Assembly: GCF_010748935.1 (NCBI RefSeq)
Contig: NZ_CP048796.1
Span: 3,847,001-3,911,000, forward strand
Reading direction: 5' to 3'
Length of the DNA stretch: 64,000 nucleotides
Origin: Providencia vermicola
GTDB taxonomy: Bacteria > Pseudomonadota > Gammaproteobacteria > Enterobacterales > Enterobacteriaceae
Positions 56,003 to 64,000 of the stretch are shown here, piece after piece. Each line of letters opens with the position of its first letter. The stretch's first letter is position 1. The notes beneath the pieces were generated by a model. It was given only the letters and a program-made list of their open reading frames with translations, made no database searches and was not told the origin of the DNA. A program made the translations under genes and the position numbers.

Positions 56003-56410
56003 TTAATAGCTCATACTAACGGCATTCAAAATACCAAACCCAAGTGATGTACCTCCTAAAAATAGCCCAGCAGAAATATTATTCTGTTCTATTTTCTCGC
56101 TGATCTTTGGCATATATATTTTGGTTGCGCCGAGAACAAGTAATTGAACAAATAATGCAATAACGCCCCAAATAATACAGTCTAGAAGACTAATAGAGTG
56201 AGAGATAGCACTCGATAGTGGAGTGATATAACCTAGCATAGCACCAATAAATGCAAGCCCAGCAGCGGTATTATTCTGTTTGATTAATGCCCACTCATTA
56301 TGACGCGATATCCGTGTATAAATAAAAAGAAACACAAGCACCATGACAGTACCTATCGCAAAATAACTCATAAACGAAAGTAACGCAGAAAGGATAGTCG
56401 AAAAGTCCAT
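56003..56410 (-). CDS. yjfL: DUF350 membrane protein YjfL
   Basis: 135 aa with four helices (about residues 8-31, 45-63, 72-95 and 112-132). Contains NNTAAGLAFIGAMLGYITPL and NNISAGLFLGGTSLGFGILN, the internal repeat of DUF350. First gene of a yjfL-yjfM-yjfC operon; these families recur together in many bacteria, suggesting a membrane complex linked to polyamine or peptide ligation (inference). Confidence 0.9.
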   Translation of the reverse strand: MDFSTILSALLSFMSYFAIGTVMVLVFLFIYTRISRHNEWALIKQNNTAAGLAFIGAMLGYITPLSSAISHSISLLDCIIWGVIALFVQLLVLGATKIYMPKISEKIEQNNISAGLFLGGTSLGFGILNAVSMSY

Positions 56411-56677
56411 AGAGATTTATTCCTTTAAAAAAGGAATAAATGTAACTTAAGCTTTTTTTAAAATAAAGCATTTATAAAGAATTAAATTAACTTAATTTTA
56501 AAGTTCAGGCTATTAATATCTTATAATGCGTAAAACTATTTATTCATAATTGGGATTATCTAATAATGACTTAAAAACTCACCGTCATATTAGAATGAAG
56601 GCCGGTTATTTATCTCAACATCGCAATGACTTTTAATCTTTATCAGGCCTTCTATTCATTAGACATCTTAAACAACA

Positions 56678-57838
56678 TTATGAATCATGACGCTGCTTCC
56701 GCCAACGATGCATAATATGGGAAATATGACGTAATTCACCGTCACGTAGCATACCAATAAACACACCAATCACAGTATAAATGACCCCAAGAACCAGCAT
56801 CATCACAATATCCATCAATACGCCACTAAACGGTAGACCCATTTGGTTGATCCCCGCCATGGCACTGGTTGCCCATGTTGATGGTAATGCTGACGCGATC
56901 ATGCGTACCCACTCAGGCATTGCTTGCAATGGCCATATCGTTCCTGACATATAGAAAACCGGTGTGGTAATAAACGCTAAGGTTAAATAAATCATCTCAA
57001 CACTACGTAAACATTCAGTCACTAACTTACCTAACCCAATTACTGCCAATAAGAAAGGAAAAGTCAGCATCCATAATTGATACAGTGGTGCTTCTTGGCG
57101 ATAACCTAGGATCCATGGCCACAAAGCAAAAAAGACGGTGGATAAAAATAACCAAATTGGGATCAATGCAGATAATGCCCCTAAATATACTGCTAATGGC
57201 GGTTTACCTTTTGGCGTGCCACGAATAGCAATACTCACGCGAACACAGGCAATAAGCAGTGAATGCTGTAACAACATGACGAGCAAACCGGGAAACACAA
57301 TGGCGGCAAAGCTGACACCTGGATTATACAAAGGCTCCGTTAAGCTACGAATTGGAGTAATAATGACTTTAGCTTGCTCTTTGCTATAACCAGAATTAAT
57401 TAATAATTGTGTGTTATAGCTATTTAATAATGTTTGATAAGCACTGACTAATTCTTGTTGGATCTGGCCGCTCGCCAAACGGTTGGTCGCGTCACCATAA
57501 ACAGGGATCGTAATAGTTTTACCATTCAATAAAAACTTTTCAAAATCGGTTGGAATGATAATGATAGCGAACAATTGCCGACCGATCATATCCTTGCGAG
57601 CTTGATCTAAACTATCATAACTGTGCAGTTTCACTTTCGGAGCAGCATCTAAGTCACGGATAAGTGCTCGACTTGCCACACTATGATCTTGGTCGATCAC
57701 TGCAACAGGTAAATCCCATAACACCGGCTTCGCATAGACTAAACTCATCACACACAACGAGACGATCAATAATAACCACATTGGCTTATCTAACATGCCA
57801 ATCAGTACTTTACGGAAGGTTGCAAAATACATCTGCAT
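56678..57838 (-). CDS. ABC-2 type permease (YhhJ-like)
   Basis: 386 aa. One N-terminal helix (LLLIVSLCVMSLVYA), a large periplasmic domain with VAVIDQDHSVASRALIRDLD and VYGDATNRLASGQI, then five helices ending FIGMLRDGEL. This is the ABC-2 membrane family of multidrug/YbhFSR-type exporters. Its start overlaps the preceding permease stop by 1 bp. No ATPase gene is found within the operon. Confidence 0.88.
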   Translation of the reverse strand: MQMYFATFRKVLIGMLDKPMWLLLIVSLCVMSLVYAKPVLWDLPVAVIDQDHSVASRALIRDLDAAPKVKLHSYDSLDQARKDMIGRQLFAIIIIPTDFEKFLLNGKTITIPVYGDATNRLASGQIQQELVSAYQTLLNSYNTQLLINSGYSKEQAKVIITPIRSLTEPLYNPGVSFAAIVFPGLLVMLLQHSLLIACVRVSIAIRGTPKGKPPLAVYLGALSALIPIWLFLSTVFFALWPWILGYRQEAPLYQLWMLTFPFLLAVIGLGKLVTECLRSVEMIYLTLAFITTPVFYMSGTIWPLQAMPEWVRMIASALPSTWATSAMAGINQMGLPFSGVLMDIVMMLVLGVIYTVIGVFIGMLRDGELRHISHIMHRWRKQRHDS

Positions 57839-58983
57839 TAGAGCTCCCCTCCTTGTGCCGCAATTCTTTTCGGCAAGCGTTTACGGATCAAAAATGCCGT
57901 TACGATGGGATAAATCAGTAAGAACAAACAGACTTCGACAATACGTTTAAATGAAATTTCACGTAAGAAAATATCAAACATCGCGTTGAGTGTGTGGGTT
58001 AATGGCTCAATATTCGAAATAATTTGTGCGGGCAAAATCATGGATAATTCAGGTACTGCCATTCCCGAGAAGGCTAATGCAATACTCACTAGCATCCCAA
58101 TAAGGCTATAAGCCATAATTGCACTAGACGTGAAACTAAATAGCAATAGCCCAATACTTTGTGCCGCTATCACATAGAAGAAGCCAACCATTATCATATA
58201 GAGGGGATTTCCCACCACCTTAGCGTCAAAGATACTCACCAATGCCGCAAGTTCAACCACTAATAATGTGGTAAAAAATAATGTATAAGGGGCCATTTTT
58301 CCGAGCACGGCCATACCAAATGGCTTCACACTCTGTAATATTGAGCTACGCGATAAAGTATAAATCGTACACGTCACCACGAACAATTGCAGCATATGAA
58401 TAGTTGCTGCGAATTGCTGGTAATAGATATAGCTGCCGCTGGGGTTAAATAAACTGTCGTAAGAAAGAGTCACTTGTGCTAATGGGGGTAAGGCTTTTCC
58501 CATTGAACTCGCCAGTTGAGTACGGTACTTGGCATTCAGCTCAGCCACCAGTCCACTGAAATCTTGGATCGCATAACTTCCCGACGCATAAAACAACGCA
58601 TTGTAGTACATGCGTATTTCAGGTTGGCGCCCCCGTAATACATCCGCTTCAAAATTGGTAGGAATATATAAAAGCGCATAATCTTGCGCACTAGCTAAGC
58701 GTTTTATTGAGCTGTTAAGGTTGTTATCAATCGCTTTTACATCTGCATGGGGGCCTGCATTCAGATCCCGAATCATCTGCCTAGACGCTGGGCTTCGGTC
58801 ATTATCAACGACGGATACCGGCAGATCCATCAGTGTTCCTTCTGAGAAGTTAGCGCTTATTAACGTAAATAACATTAACGGAAACAGCCAACTTAACCAG
58901 TGAAAAACAGGGCTGCGGATAGCGGCTTGTGTTTCTCGACTGAATGCATGTTCAAAACCATGCCAAGCGAATTTTAATCTCAT
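57838..58983 (-). CDS. ABC-2 type permease
   Basis: 381 aa, same architecture as its neighbour: helix 1 WLSWLFPLMLFTLISANF, periplasmic PVSVVDNDRSPASRQMIRDL, C-terminal five-helix block (TLFFTTLLVVELAALVSIFD). The two permeases likely form a heterodimer. It lies 11 bp after the HlyD-type gene. Confidence 0.88.
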   Translation of the reverse strand: MRLKFAWHGFEHAFSRETQAAIRSPVFHWLSWLFPLMLFTLISANFSEGTLMDLPVSVVDNDRSPASRQMIRDLNAGPHADVKAIDNNLNSSIKRLASAQDYALLYIPTNFEADVLRGRQPEIRMYYNALFYASGSYAIQDFSGLVAELNAKYRTQLASSMGKALPPLAQVTLSYDSLFNPSGSYIYYQQFAATIHMLQLFVVTCTIYTLSRSSILQSVKPFGMAVLGKMAPYTLFFTTLLVVELAALVSIFDAKVVGNPLYMIMVGFFYVIAAQSIGLLLFSFTSSAIMAYSLIGMLVSIALAFSGMAVPELSMILPAQIISNIEPLTHTLNAMFDIFLREISFKRIVEVCLFLLIYPIVTAFLIRKRLPKRIAAQGGEL

Positions 58984-58994
58984 AACAGCGCCTT

Positions 58995-59966
58995 TTATTT
59001 ATCCCAGCGCCATAACACGCTCATACCCGGTCTTAAGCCATCAACCGGTTCTAATGGATACAAACGAACTTCAAAGGTTTTCAAATCGAAATCCCCTGTC
59101 GCACGTGTTGCCCTTTTTGTTGCGTAATCCCCTTTTGGTGCGATATAACGAACCTCTGCTTCAATTTTTTTATCGCCTAAAGCGGGAACATCAAGTTGAA
59201 TCTTGTCACCTTTTTTAATATCAACAAGGATATCTTCACGCAAGTTATAAATGAAATAAGCCTGTGGGATGCGGACCATGGTCATTAATGGGCTACCTGC
59301 ATTGAAAATTTCACCAATTTCCGCGGGTATAGGCCCTATTTCGCCATCAACGGGAGCTTTCACTTGTAAGTCATCTAACTGCACTTGCAGCTCAGCCAGT
59401 TTCTGTTCAGCTTCACTCAGTTGTGCCGCATATTTTTGACGTAATTCAATACGGTCACCATTTTTGGCTTCTTCAAGCTGCGCCTTTGCGCCTTGTACTT
59501 GCTGGAAAGCCACCTCTTTTGCTTTACGTGCATTATCTAACTCATTAGCAGAAACATAGCCTTTAGCAGACAAGTTATTTAAGCGAGTATATTCACGTGT
59601 CGCATTTTGATACTGTGAGTTAGCTTGTGCCAATGACGCTTGTAAATTACGAATTGTTTCTTCACGTGTTCCATTAATTGATTGAGCTAATTGCGCTTTC
59701 GCTTGGTCTCTCGCGGCTTTTAAAGCTGCGTATTGTGCCGTTAGTTCAGGGCTATCTAATGTTAATAACAATTGCCCTTTTTGAACGTCATCCCCGCGTT
59801 CCACATGGCGTTCAATAACACGACCTTTTGCCTTAGAGGTCACCATAACCTCAGGCGCATCGACTTCACCTTGCAATAATAAGAATTGATTGTGGGAATG
59901 GAAAAGTGCCGCCGCCGCTATCAAAATCAGCATCAACAAAATCAGTGCTATTGTTCTTTTTTTCAT
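58995..59966 (-). CDS. HlyD-family membrane fusion protein (YhiI-like)
   Basis: 323 aa. One N-terminal anchor helix (TIALILLMLILIAAAALF), lipoyl-like halves (PEVMVTSKAKGRVIERHVER and KAPVDGEIGPIPAEIGEIF), and a long coiled coil between (residues about 80-195, AQLAQSINGTREETIRNLQA). Adaptor of a tripartite ABC-2 exporter. First gene of the operon; divergent from btsS across 240 bp. Confidence 0.9.
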   Translation of the reverse strand: MKKRTIALILLMLILIAAAALFHSHNQFLLLQGEVDAPEVMVTSKAKGRVIERHVERGDDVQKGQLLLTLDSPELTAQYAALKAARDQAKAQLAQSINGTREETIRNLQASLAQANSQYQNATREYTRLNNLSAKGYVSANELDNARKAKEVAFQQVQGAKAQLEEAKNGDRIELRQKYAAQLSEAEQKLAELQVQLDDLQVKAPVDGEIGPIPAEIGEIFNAGSPLMTMVRIPQAYFIYNLREDILVDIKKGDKIQLDVPALGDKKIEAEVRYIAPKGDYATKRATRATGDFDLKTFEVRLYPLEPVDGLRPGMSVLWRWDK

Positions 59967-60206
59967 TATTAGTAAAACCCTAAATAATCACGGAGGAAAC
60001 TATAATCATCAAATTATCGCAATAATTGCCGATACAGCGTTAATAAATTTGTGCGCAAGGTCACAAACAAGAGGGGGGAGATATAATATTGAAGCGACTT
60101 TCCCCTTATGTCAAATAAAGATAGCTAACTTTGACTAAATCGCTATTATTAAATCAGCAGCTTACGCTAAAATTGCGCGGCTAAAATGCCAAAATTGGAA
60201 CCCTTT

Positions 60207-61892
60207 ATGTACGAATTTGATCTCATTTTGCTGCTATTACAACAGATGTGCGTTTATTTAGTCATTGCATGGGCATTGAGTAAAACGCCTCTTGTTATCC
60301 CTCTATTAAAAGTCACTATCCGCCTGCCGCATAAGGTCATGTGCTACCTTATTTTCTCTGTTTTTTGTGTGATGGGAACTTATTTTGGCTTACATATCAA
60401 TGACTCTATCGCCAATACACGTGCGATTGGTTCCGTGCTTGGAGGGCTACTGGGTGGGCCAGCGGTTGGCTTTGCAGTGGGATTCACTGGGGGATTGCAC
60501 CGTTATTCACTCGGCGGTATGACCGCATTTAGTTGTATGGTTTCCACTATCGCCGAAGGATTGATTGGCGGTTTAGTGCATCGTTATTACATGAAACGAG
60601 GCCAAATCGATAAAATTTTTAACCCAATTACCGCCAGTTGTGTCACCTTTGTCGCTGAAATTATCCAAATGCTCATTATTCTATTACTGGCACGTCCTTT
60701 CGATGAAGCATTAGAACTGGTGAAAAATATTGCAGCGCCCATGGTGATTGCCAACACGATTGGTGCCGCTATGTTTATTCGTATTTTGCTCGATCGCCGA
60801 GCGATTGTTGAAAAATACACGACAGCCTTTTCGGCTCAAGCCTTGAAAATCGCATTATGTACAGATGGTATTTTACGCAAAGGGTTCAATACTGATAACA
60901 GTATGAAAGTAGCCAAGATCATCTATCAAGAATTAGAGATTGGTGCCGTCGCCATCACGGATAGAGAAAAGATTTTAGCCTTTATTGGTATCGGAGCCGA
61001 TCACCACTGCCCAGGCACACCGATAGCTTCCGAGCAATCGCGGCGAGCGATCGATAATAATGAAGTCGTCTATGCTGATGGTAATGAAACCCCATATAAA
61101 TGCTCTTTAAGCCCAACTTGTAAACTTGGCTCCGCGTTGGTTATCCCCCTTCGTGGGGAGAATGAGCGAGTTATCGGCACGATTAAACTCTATGAAGCTA
61201 AAAATCGTTTATTCAGCTCAATTAACCGCACTCTCGGTGAAGGCATCGCGAGCTTATTTTCAGCACAGATTCTCGCTGGACAATATGAGCGTAATAAACA
61301 ATCACTGCTACAGTCGGAAGTAAAGCTACTTCACGCGCAAGTGAATCCTCACTTTTTATTTAACGTACTTAATACACTACAAGCTGTTATACGCCGAGAC
61401 AGTCGGCAAGCTGGACAATTAGTCCAATACCTCTCAACATTCTTTCGCAATAACCTCAAACGCCCTGAACAAAATGCGACACTCGGTGAAGAATTAGAGC
61501 ATGTGAATGCTTACTTACAAATAGAAAAAGCCCGCTTCTGTGAAAACTTACAAATAGCGCTCGATATTCCAGACACATTAAAACAGGTGCAATTACCGGC
61601 ATTCTCGCTGCAACCTATCGTTGAAAATGCAATTAAACATGGCACCTCACAGTTATTAGATACTGGATATATTACAATAAGAAGCTATATACGCTGTGAA
61701 CAGGTTTATATTGAAATAGAAGATAATGCAGGCCTCTATCAGCCCACAGCACAAAACGATGGCCTAGGAATGAGTTTAGTTGATAAACGCCTACGTCTAA
61801 AATATGGCGAGCAATATGGCGTTAGCGTGGAGTATGAACCAGAACAATTTACGCGAGTGCAATTACGGCTTCCCTACATGTTAAAGCAATAA
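60207..61892 (+). CDS. btsS: BtsS, pyruvate-sensing histidine kinase
   Basis: 561 aa from the ATG at 60207, exactly the E. coli length; an in-frame ATG at 60186 adds seven residues. The 5TMR-LYT sensor has about five helices (FGLHINDSIANTRAIGS, GGLHRYSLGGMTAFSCM). A GAF region follows, then the LytS kinase block with phospho-His in LLHAQVNPHFLFNVLNTLQA and an N-box PIVENAIKHG. In E. coli BtsS senses extracellular pyruvate and acts on BtsR to induce the transporter BtsT, which is not in this window. Confidence 0.95.
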   Translation: MYEFDLILLLLQQMCVYLVIAWALSKTPLVIPLLKVTIRLPHKVMCYLIFSVFCVMGTYFGLHINDSIANTRAIGSVLGGLLGGPAVGFAVGFTGGLHRYSLGGMTAFSCMVSTIAEGLIGGLVHRYYMKRGQIDKIFNPITASCVTFVAEIIQMLIILLLARPFDEALELVKNIAAPMVIANTIGAAMFIRILLDRRAIVEKYTTAFSAQALKIALCTDGILRKGFNTDNSMKVAKIIYQELEIGAVAITDREKILAFIGIGADHHCPGTPIASEQSRRAIDNNEVVYADGNETPYKCSLSPTCKLGSALVIPLRGENERVIGTIKLYEAKNRLFSSINRTLGEGIASLFSAQILAGQYERNKQSLLQSEVKLLHAQVNPHFLFNVLNTLQAVIRRDSRQAGQLVQYLSTFFRNNLKRPEQNATLGEELEHVNAYLQIEKARFCENLQIALDIPDTLKQVQLPAFSLQPIVENAIKHGTSQLLDTGYITIRSYIRCEQVYIEIEDNAGLYQPTAQNDGLGMSLVDKRLRLKYGEQYGVSVEYEPEQFTRVQLRLPYMLKQ

Positions 61893-61907
61893 AATGATTA
61901 AATTTAT

Positions 61908-62624
61908 ATGAATGTATTGATTGTTGATGATGAACCACTTGCACGGGAAAACTTACGTTGTTTATTAGAAGAGCATGATGATATTGAGATCATGGATGAG
62001 TGTGCTAACGCTATTGAAGCGATAAGTGTTATTCATAAAAAGAAGCCCGATGTCGTCTTTCTTGATATCCAAATGCCTCGTATCACAGGCCTTGAGATGG
62101 TTCGCATGCTTGACCCTGAGGATAGGCCGTATATCGTCTTTTTAACGGCCTTTAATCAGTTTGCTATACAAGCTTTTGAAGAACATGCCTTTGATTATTT
62201 ATTAAAGCCATTAGAAAGCGAAAGGCTGAATAAAACCCTGAATCGACTACGTCAAGGTAAGCAGAAGCAAGACCTTGACGTTCTTAGCGATCATGAACCT
62301 CTAAAGTTTATTCCATGTACAGGACATAGCCGTATTTGGCTGATGAAATTAGATGAAGTTCAATATGTCACTTCACGCATGAGTGGCGTTTATGTGATGA
62401 GCACCCAAGGACAAGAAGGCTTTACTGAACTCACCTTAAGAACCTTAGAATTACGCACACCATTAGTTCGTTGTCATCGTCAATATTTAGTCAACATGAC
62501 GCAGTTAAGTGAAATTTTGTTTGGTGATAATGGTCAAGCAGAGCTAGTCTTAAGCTCAGGGGAGCACATTCCTGTAAGCCGCCGCTATTTAAAGCCGTTA
62601 AAAGAAGCACTTGGATTAATTTAA
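61908..62624 (+). CDS. btsR: BtsR, LytTR-type response regulator
   Basis: 238 aa. Receiver domain with acidic pocket [12 protein letters not shown] and phospho-Asp in [14 protein letters not shown]; then the LytTR DNA-binding domain ([35 protein letters not shown]). 15 bp after btsS in the same operon. Confidence 0.95.
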   Translation: MNVLIVDDEPLARENLRCLLEEHDDIEIMDECANAIEAISVIHKKKPDVVFLDIQMPRITGLEMVRMLDPEDRPYIVFLTAFNQFAIQAFEEHAFDYLLKPLESERLNKTLNRLRQGKQKQDLDVLSDHEPLKFIPCTGHSRIWLMKLDEVQYVTSRMSGVYVMSTQGQEGFTELTLRTLELRTPLVRCHRQYLVNMTQLSEILFGDNGQAELVLSSGEHIPVSRRYLKPLKEALGLI

Positions 62625-62726
62625 TGACTTTAAATGATACCAATTGCAGCTAGGCTGATTAATGCGAGTAAGCCTAGCCATTAACGCTGTAACCTGAAAT
62701 ATGACGAATATATAGGGAGATCACAC

Positions 62727-63101
62727 ATGGCTGACTTCTACTTACAGCTTCGAACCAACTCAATGACCTTAAAAAACTTAGAGACTCATGAGGAATACAC
62801 CGCTGAAGGGGAATTCTCATCGTCTCGGTTAATTATTGGGGATTTCTACGTTGCACAAAGCCTTCTAGTACAACTTATTGATGCCATGAAACTCAATGTT
62901 CGGCTTCCTTTAACGACTCATCACCGTATTGTGATACAGGCCTTAGAAAAAAATGAAGGTGGACTCAGTCCCGTTGAAGTCAGGCTATTAGAAGAAATTA
63001 CGGTTGCAGCGTTTAATCATAAACTCAAAAAAGTGATTGTCAGCCATGACGAGTTACCCATGCCACAAAGGCAAGCGGAAGAGTTATTAGAAAACAACTA
63101 G
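62727..63101 (+). CDS. yjaA: YjaA-like protein
   Basis: 124 aa. Similar over its length to E. coli YjaA (YLQLRTNSMTLKNLE, SSRLIIGDFYVAQSLLVQLI, ALEKNEGGLSPVEVRLLEEI). Function unknown; YjaA is reported as stress-induced and serves as a phylogroup marker. Identified from memory of the E. coli protein. RBS GGGAGA. Confidence 0.7.
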   Translation: MADFYLQLRTNSMTLKNLETHEEYTAEGEFSSSRLIIGDFYVAQSLLVQLIDAMKLNVRLPLTTHHRIVIQALEKNEGGLSPVEVRLLEEITVAAFNHKLKKVIVSHDELPMPQRQAEELLENN

Positions 63102-63254
63102 TAGTAAAACCTATTGTTATCCACTTACTGCGTATACCCATTCACGCATAAGCACCAAAGTAGCCATCCACAAGGAAGAGTGACCGCTTGGCTGTGTCTT
63201 AATCCGCAACACAATATAGAAAGCGATTGTTGCGACGATAGATTGAAATAATAA

Positions 63255-63287
63255 AAAAACCCGCAATCCAATGGAAAGCGGGTTTTT
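63255..63287 (-). terminator. Terminator of deaD
   Basis: Perfect 10-bp arms AAAAACCCGC/GCGGGTTTTT with a 13-nt loop; on the minus strand seven T's end the stem. It lies 52 bp past the deaD stop, and also ends the plus-strand transcript of yjaA. Confidence 0.88.
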
Positions 63288-63338
63288 AGATCTTACCGAT
63301 AACGTTTTACACTAAGAACTCGGTAAATGCGTGACTAA

Positions 63339-64000
63339 TTACGCATTATGGCTAGCGCTACGACGACGCGGTGAGGCGGTATTGTGGTCTTCATTGCGAC
63401 CACGTGGACCGTTGCTATTACCGCGATCACGGTTACCACCACGGCGGTTACCCCCCGCATTATCACGATCACCACCACGGCGGTTTCCACCATCACGATC
63501 GTGACGACGACCCGCACCGAAACCACCTTCATTGCCACCATCACGACGTGGACCACCACGACGCTCACGGCGCTCAAATGGTTGTGCATCACCAATCAAT
63601 TGCATTTGTGTTGGTTTGTTCAGAATGCGCGCACGGCTTAAATGCGTTAATACGTCAGTCGGCATGCCTTTTGGTAATTCAATCGTCGAGTGAGTCCCGT
63701 ACAACTTGATATTACCGATATAACGGCTGCTGATATCGGCTTCGTTAGCAATCGCACCAACGATGTGACGAACTTCCACACCATCATCGCGACCCACTTC
63801 GATACGATACATTTCCATATCACCAACATCACGGCGTTCACGACGACCGCCGCGATCACCACGTTCTGCACGCTCGAAACCATTACCATTACGGTCACGA
63901 CGACGGTCATCACGGTCATTGAATTCACGACGTGGACGACGTGGTGCATCAGGTGGCAGGATCAGCGCACGCTCACCTTGTGCCATTTTCAGTAGTGCTG
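63339..64000 (-). CDS. deaD: DeaD/CsdA DEAD-box RNA helicase, C-terminal part
   Basis: About 220 C-terminal residues are present; the gene continues beyond the right edge. The frame is open through [18 protein letters not shown] at the edge. It contains the CsdA RNA-binding domain ([54 protein letters not shown]). It ends in an Arg/Gly/Asp-rich tail ([19 protein letters not shown]-type repeats). DeaD helps ribosome assembly and mRNA turnover in the cold. Confidence 0.95.
   Translation of the reverse strand, partial: ALLKMAQGERALILPPDAPRRPRREFNDRDDRRRDRNGNGFERAERGDRGGRRERRDVGDMEMYRIEVGRDDGVEVRHIVGAIANEADISSRYIGNIKLYGTHSTIELPKGMPTDVLTHLSRARILNKPTQMQLIGDAQPFERRERRGGPRRDGGNEGGFGAGRRHDRDGGNRRGGDRDNAGGNRRGGNRDRGNSNGPRGRNEDHNTASPRRRSASHNA

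Noticed and set aside
63335-63995. Several His/Thr- or Val-rich ORFs in the deaD 3' end
   Set aside because: Out-of-frame readings of the Arg/Gly-rich deaD tail.

Overview
The window is a gammaproteobacterial chromosome segment, most likely a Morganellaceae genome (Providencia-like). Base composition is moderately AT-rich. The housekeeping genes are close relatives of Escherichia coli genes and keep much of the E. coli order around leuX: leuX, lptG-lptF, pepA-holC-valS, yjgM, rraB, argF, pyrL-pyrB-pyrI, ridA and nrdD-nrdG. The genus is inferred from gene content and remembered protein similarity; no search was run.

Region by region. 1-7620: accessory DNA with the 5' part of a putative acyltransferase gene, a HutD/Ves-family gene, a McrBC modification-dependent restriction pair behind a 46-bp near-perfect palindrome, a RibD/DHFR-fold reductase and a SAM methyltransferase, separated by long AT-rich spacers. 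7621-19141: an 11.5-kb island inserted at the 3' end of tRNA-Leu(CAA) (leuX). It is bounded by perfect 77-bp direct repeats that duplicate the last 21 nt of the tRNA and its terminator. Its cargo is a PAAR protein with a permuted papain-like C-terminal domain, a likely membrane immunity partner, a secreted stand-alone TolA-domain-III-like protein, an IrmA-like secreted protein, P4/CP4-type genes (Gp2/YfjJ-like, AlpA), an IS256-family remnant, and a ParB-like/Dam-methylase pair convergent with an OLD-type ATPase-TOPRIM protein. The P4-type integrase next to leuX is a pseudogene (two in-frame stops and a frameshift), so the island is probably immobile by itself. 19142-30400: the backbone, comprising a possible 28-aa membrane peptide, ampH, a 1.1-kb gene-free stretch, the lptFG operon, pepA, holC, valS and yjgM. 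30421-40160: an insertion between yjgM and rraB relative to E. coli, carrying a CadR-like MerR regulator, a MarA/SoxS-type regulator, a DUF1471 protein, an RND efflux pair whose pump gene is frameshifted, and a copper module (copA, glutaredoxin-like, cueR, copZ-like). Five promoters here have the MerR-type 19-bp spacer. 40354-48784: rraB, argF with two ARG boxes, remnants of a 2-aminoethylphosphonate locus, pyrLBI with its attenuator, ridA, a GNAT gene, an MFS remnant, and nrdDG behind FNR- and NrdR-like sites. 48781-53491: the yhbP-yhbQ-yhbS-yhbT-ubiU-ubiV cluster with one DUF1471 gene. 53492-64000: a PAAR-like remnant, yjfLMC, an HlyD/two-permease exporter operon without a visible ATPase, the BtsSR two-component system, a YjaA-like gene and the 3' end of deaD.

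The best candidates for less-described biology are the PAAR/immunity/TolA-III block, the ParB-Dam versus ATPase-TOPRIM cassette in the leuX island, and the MerR-type promoter set around the damaged RND pump.
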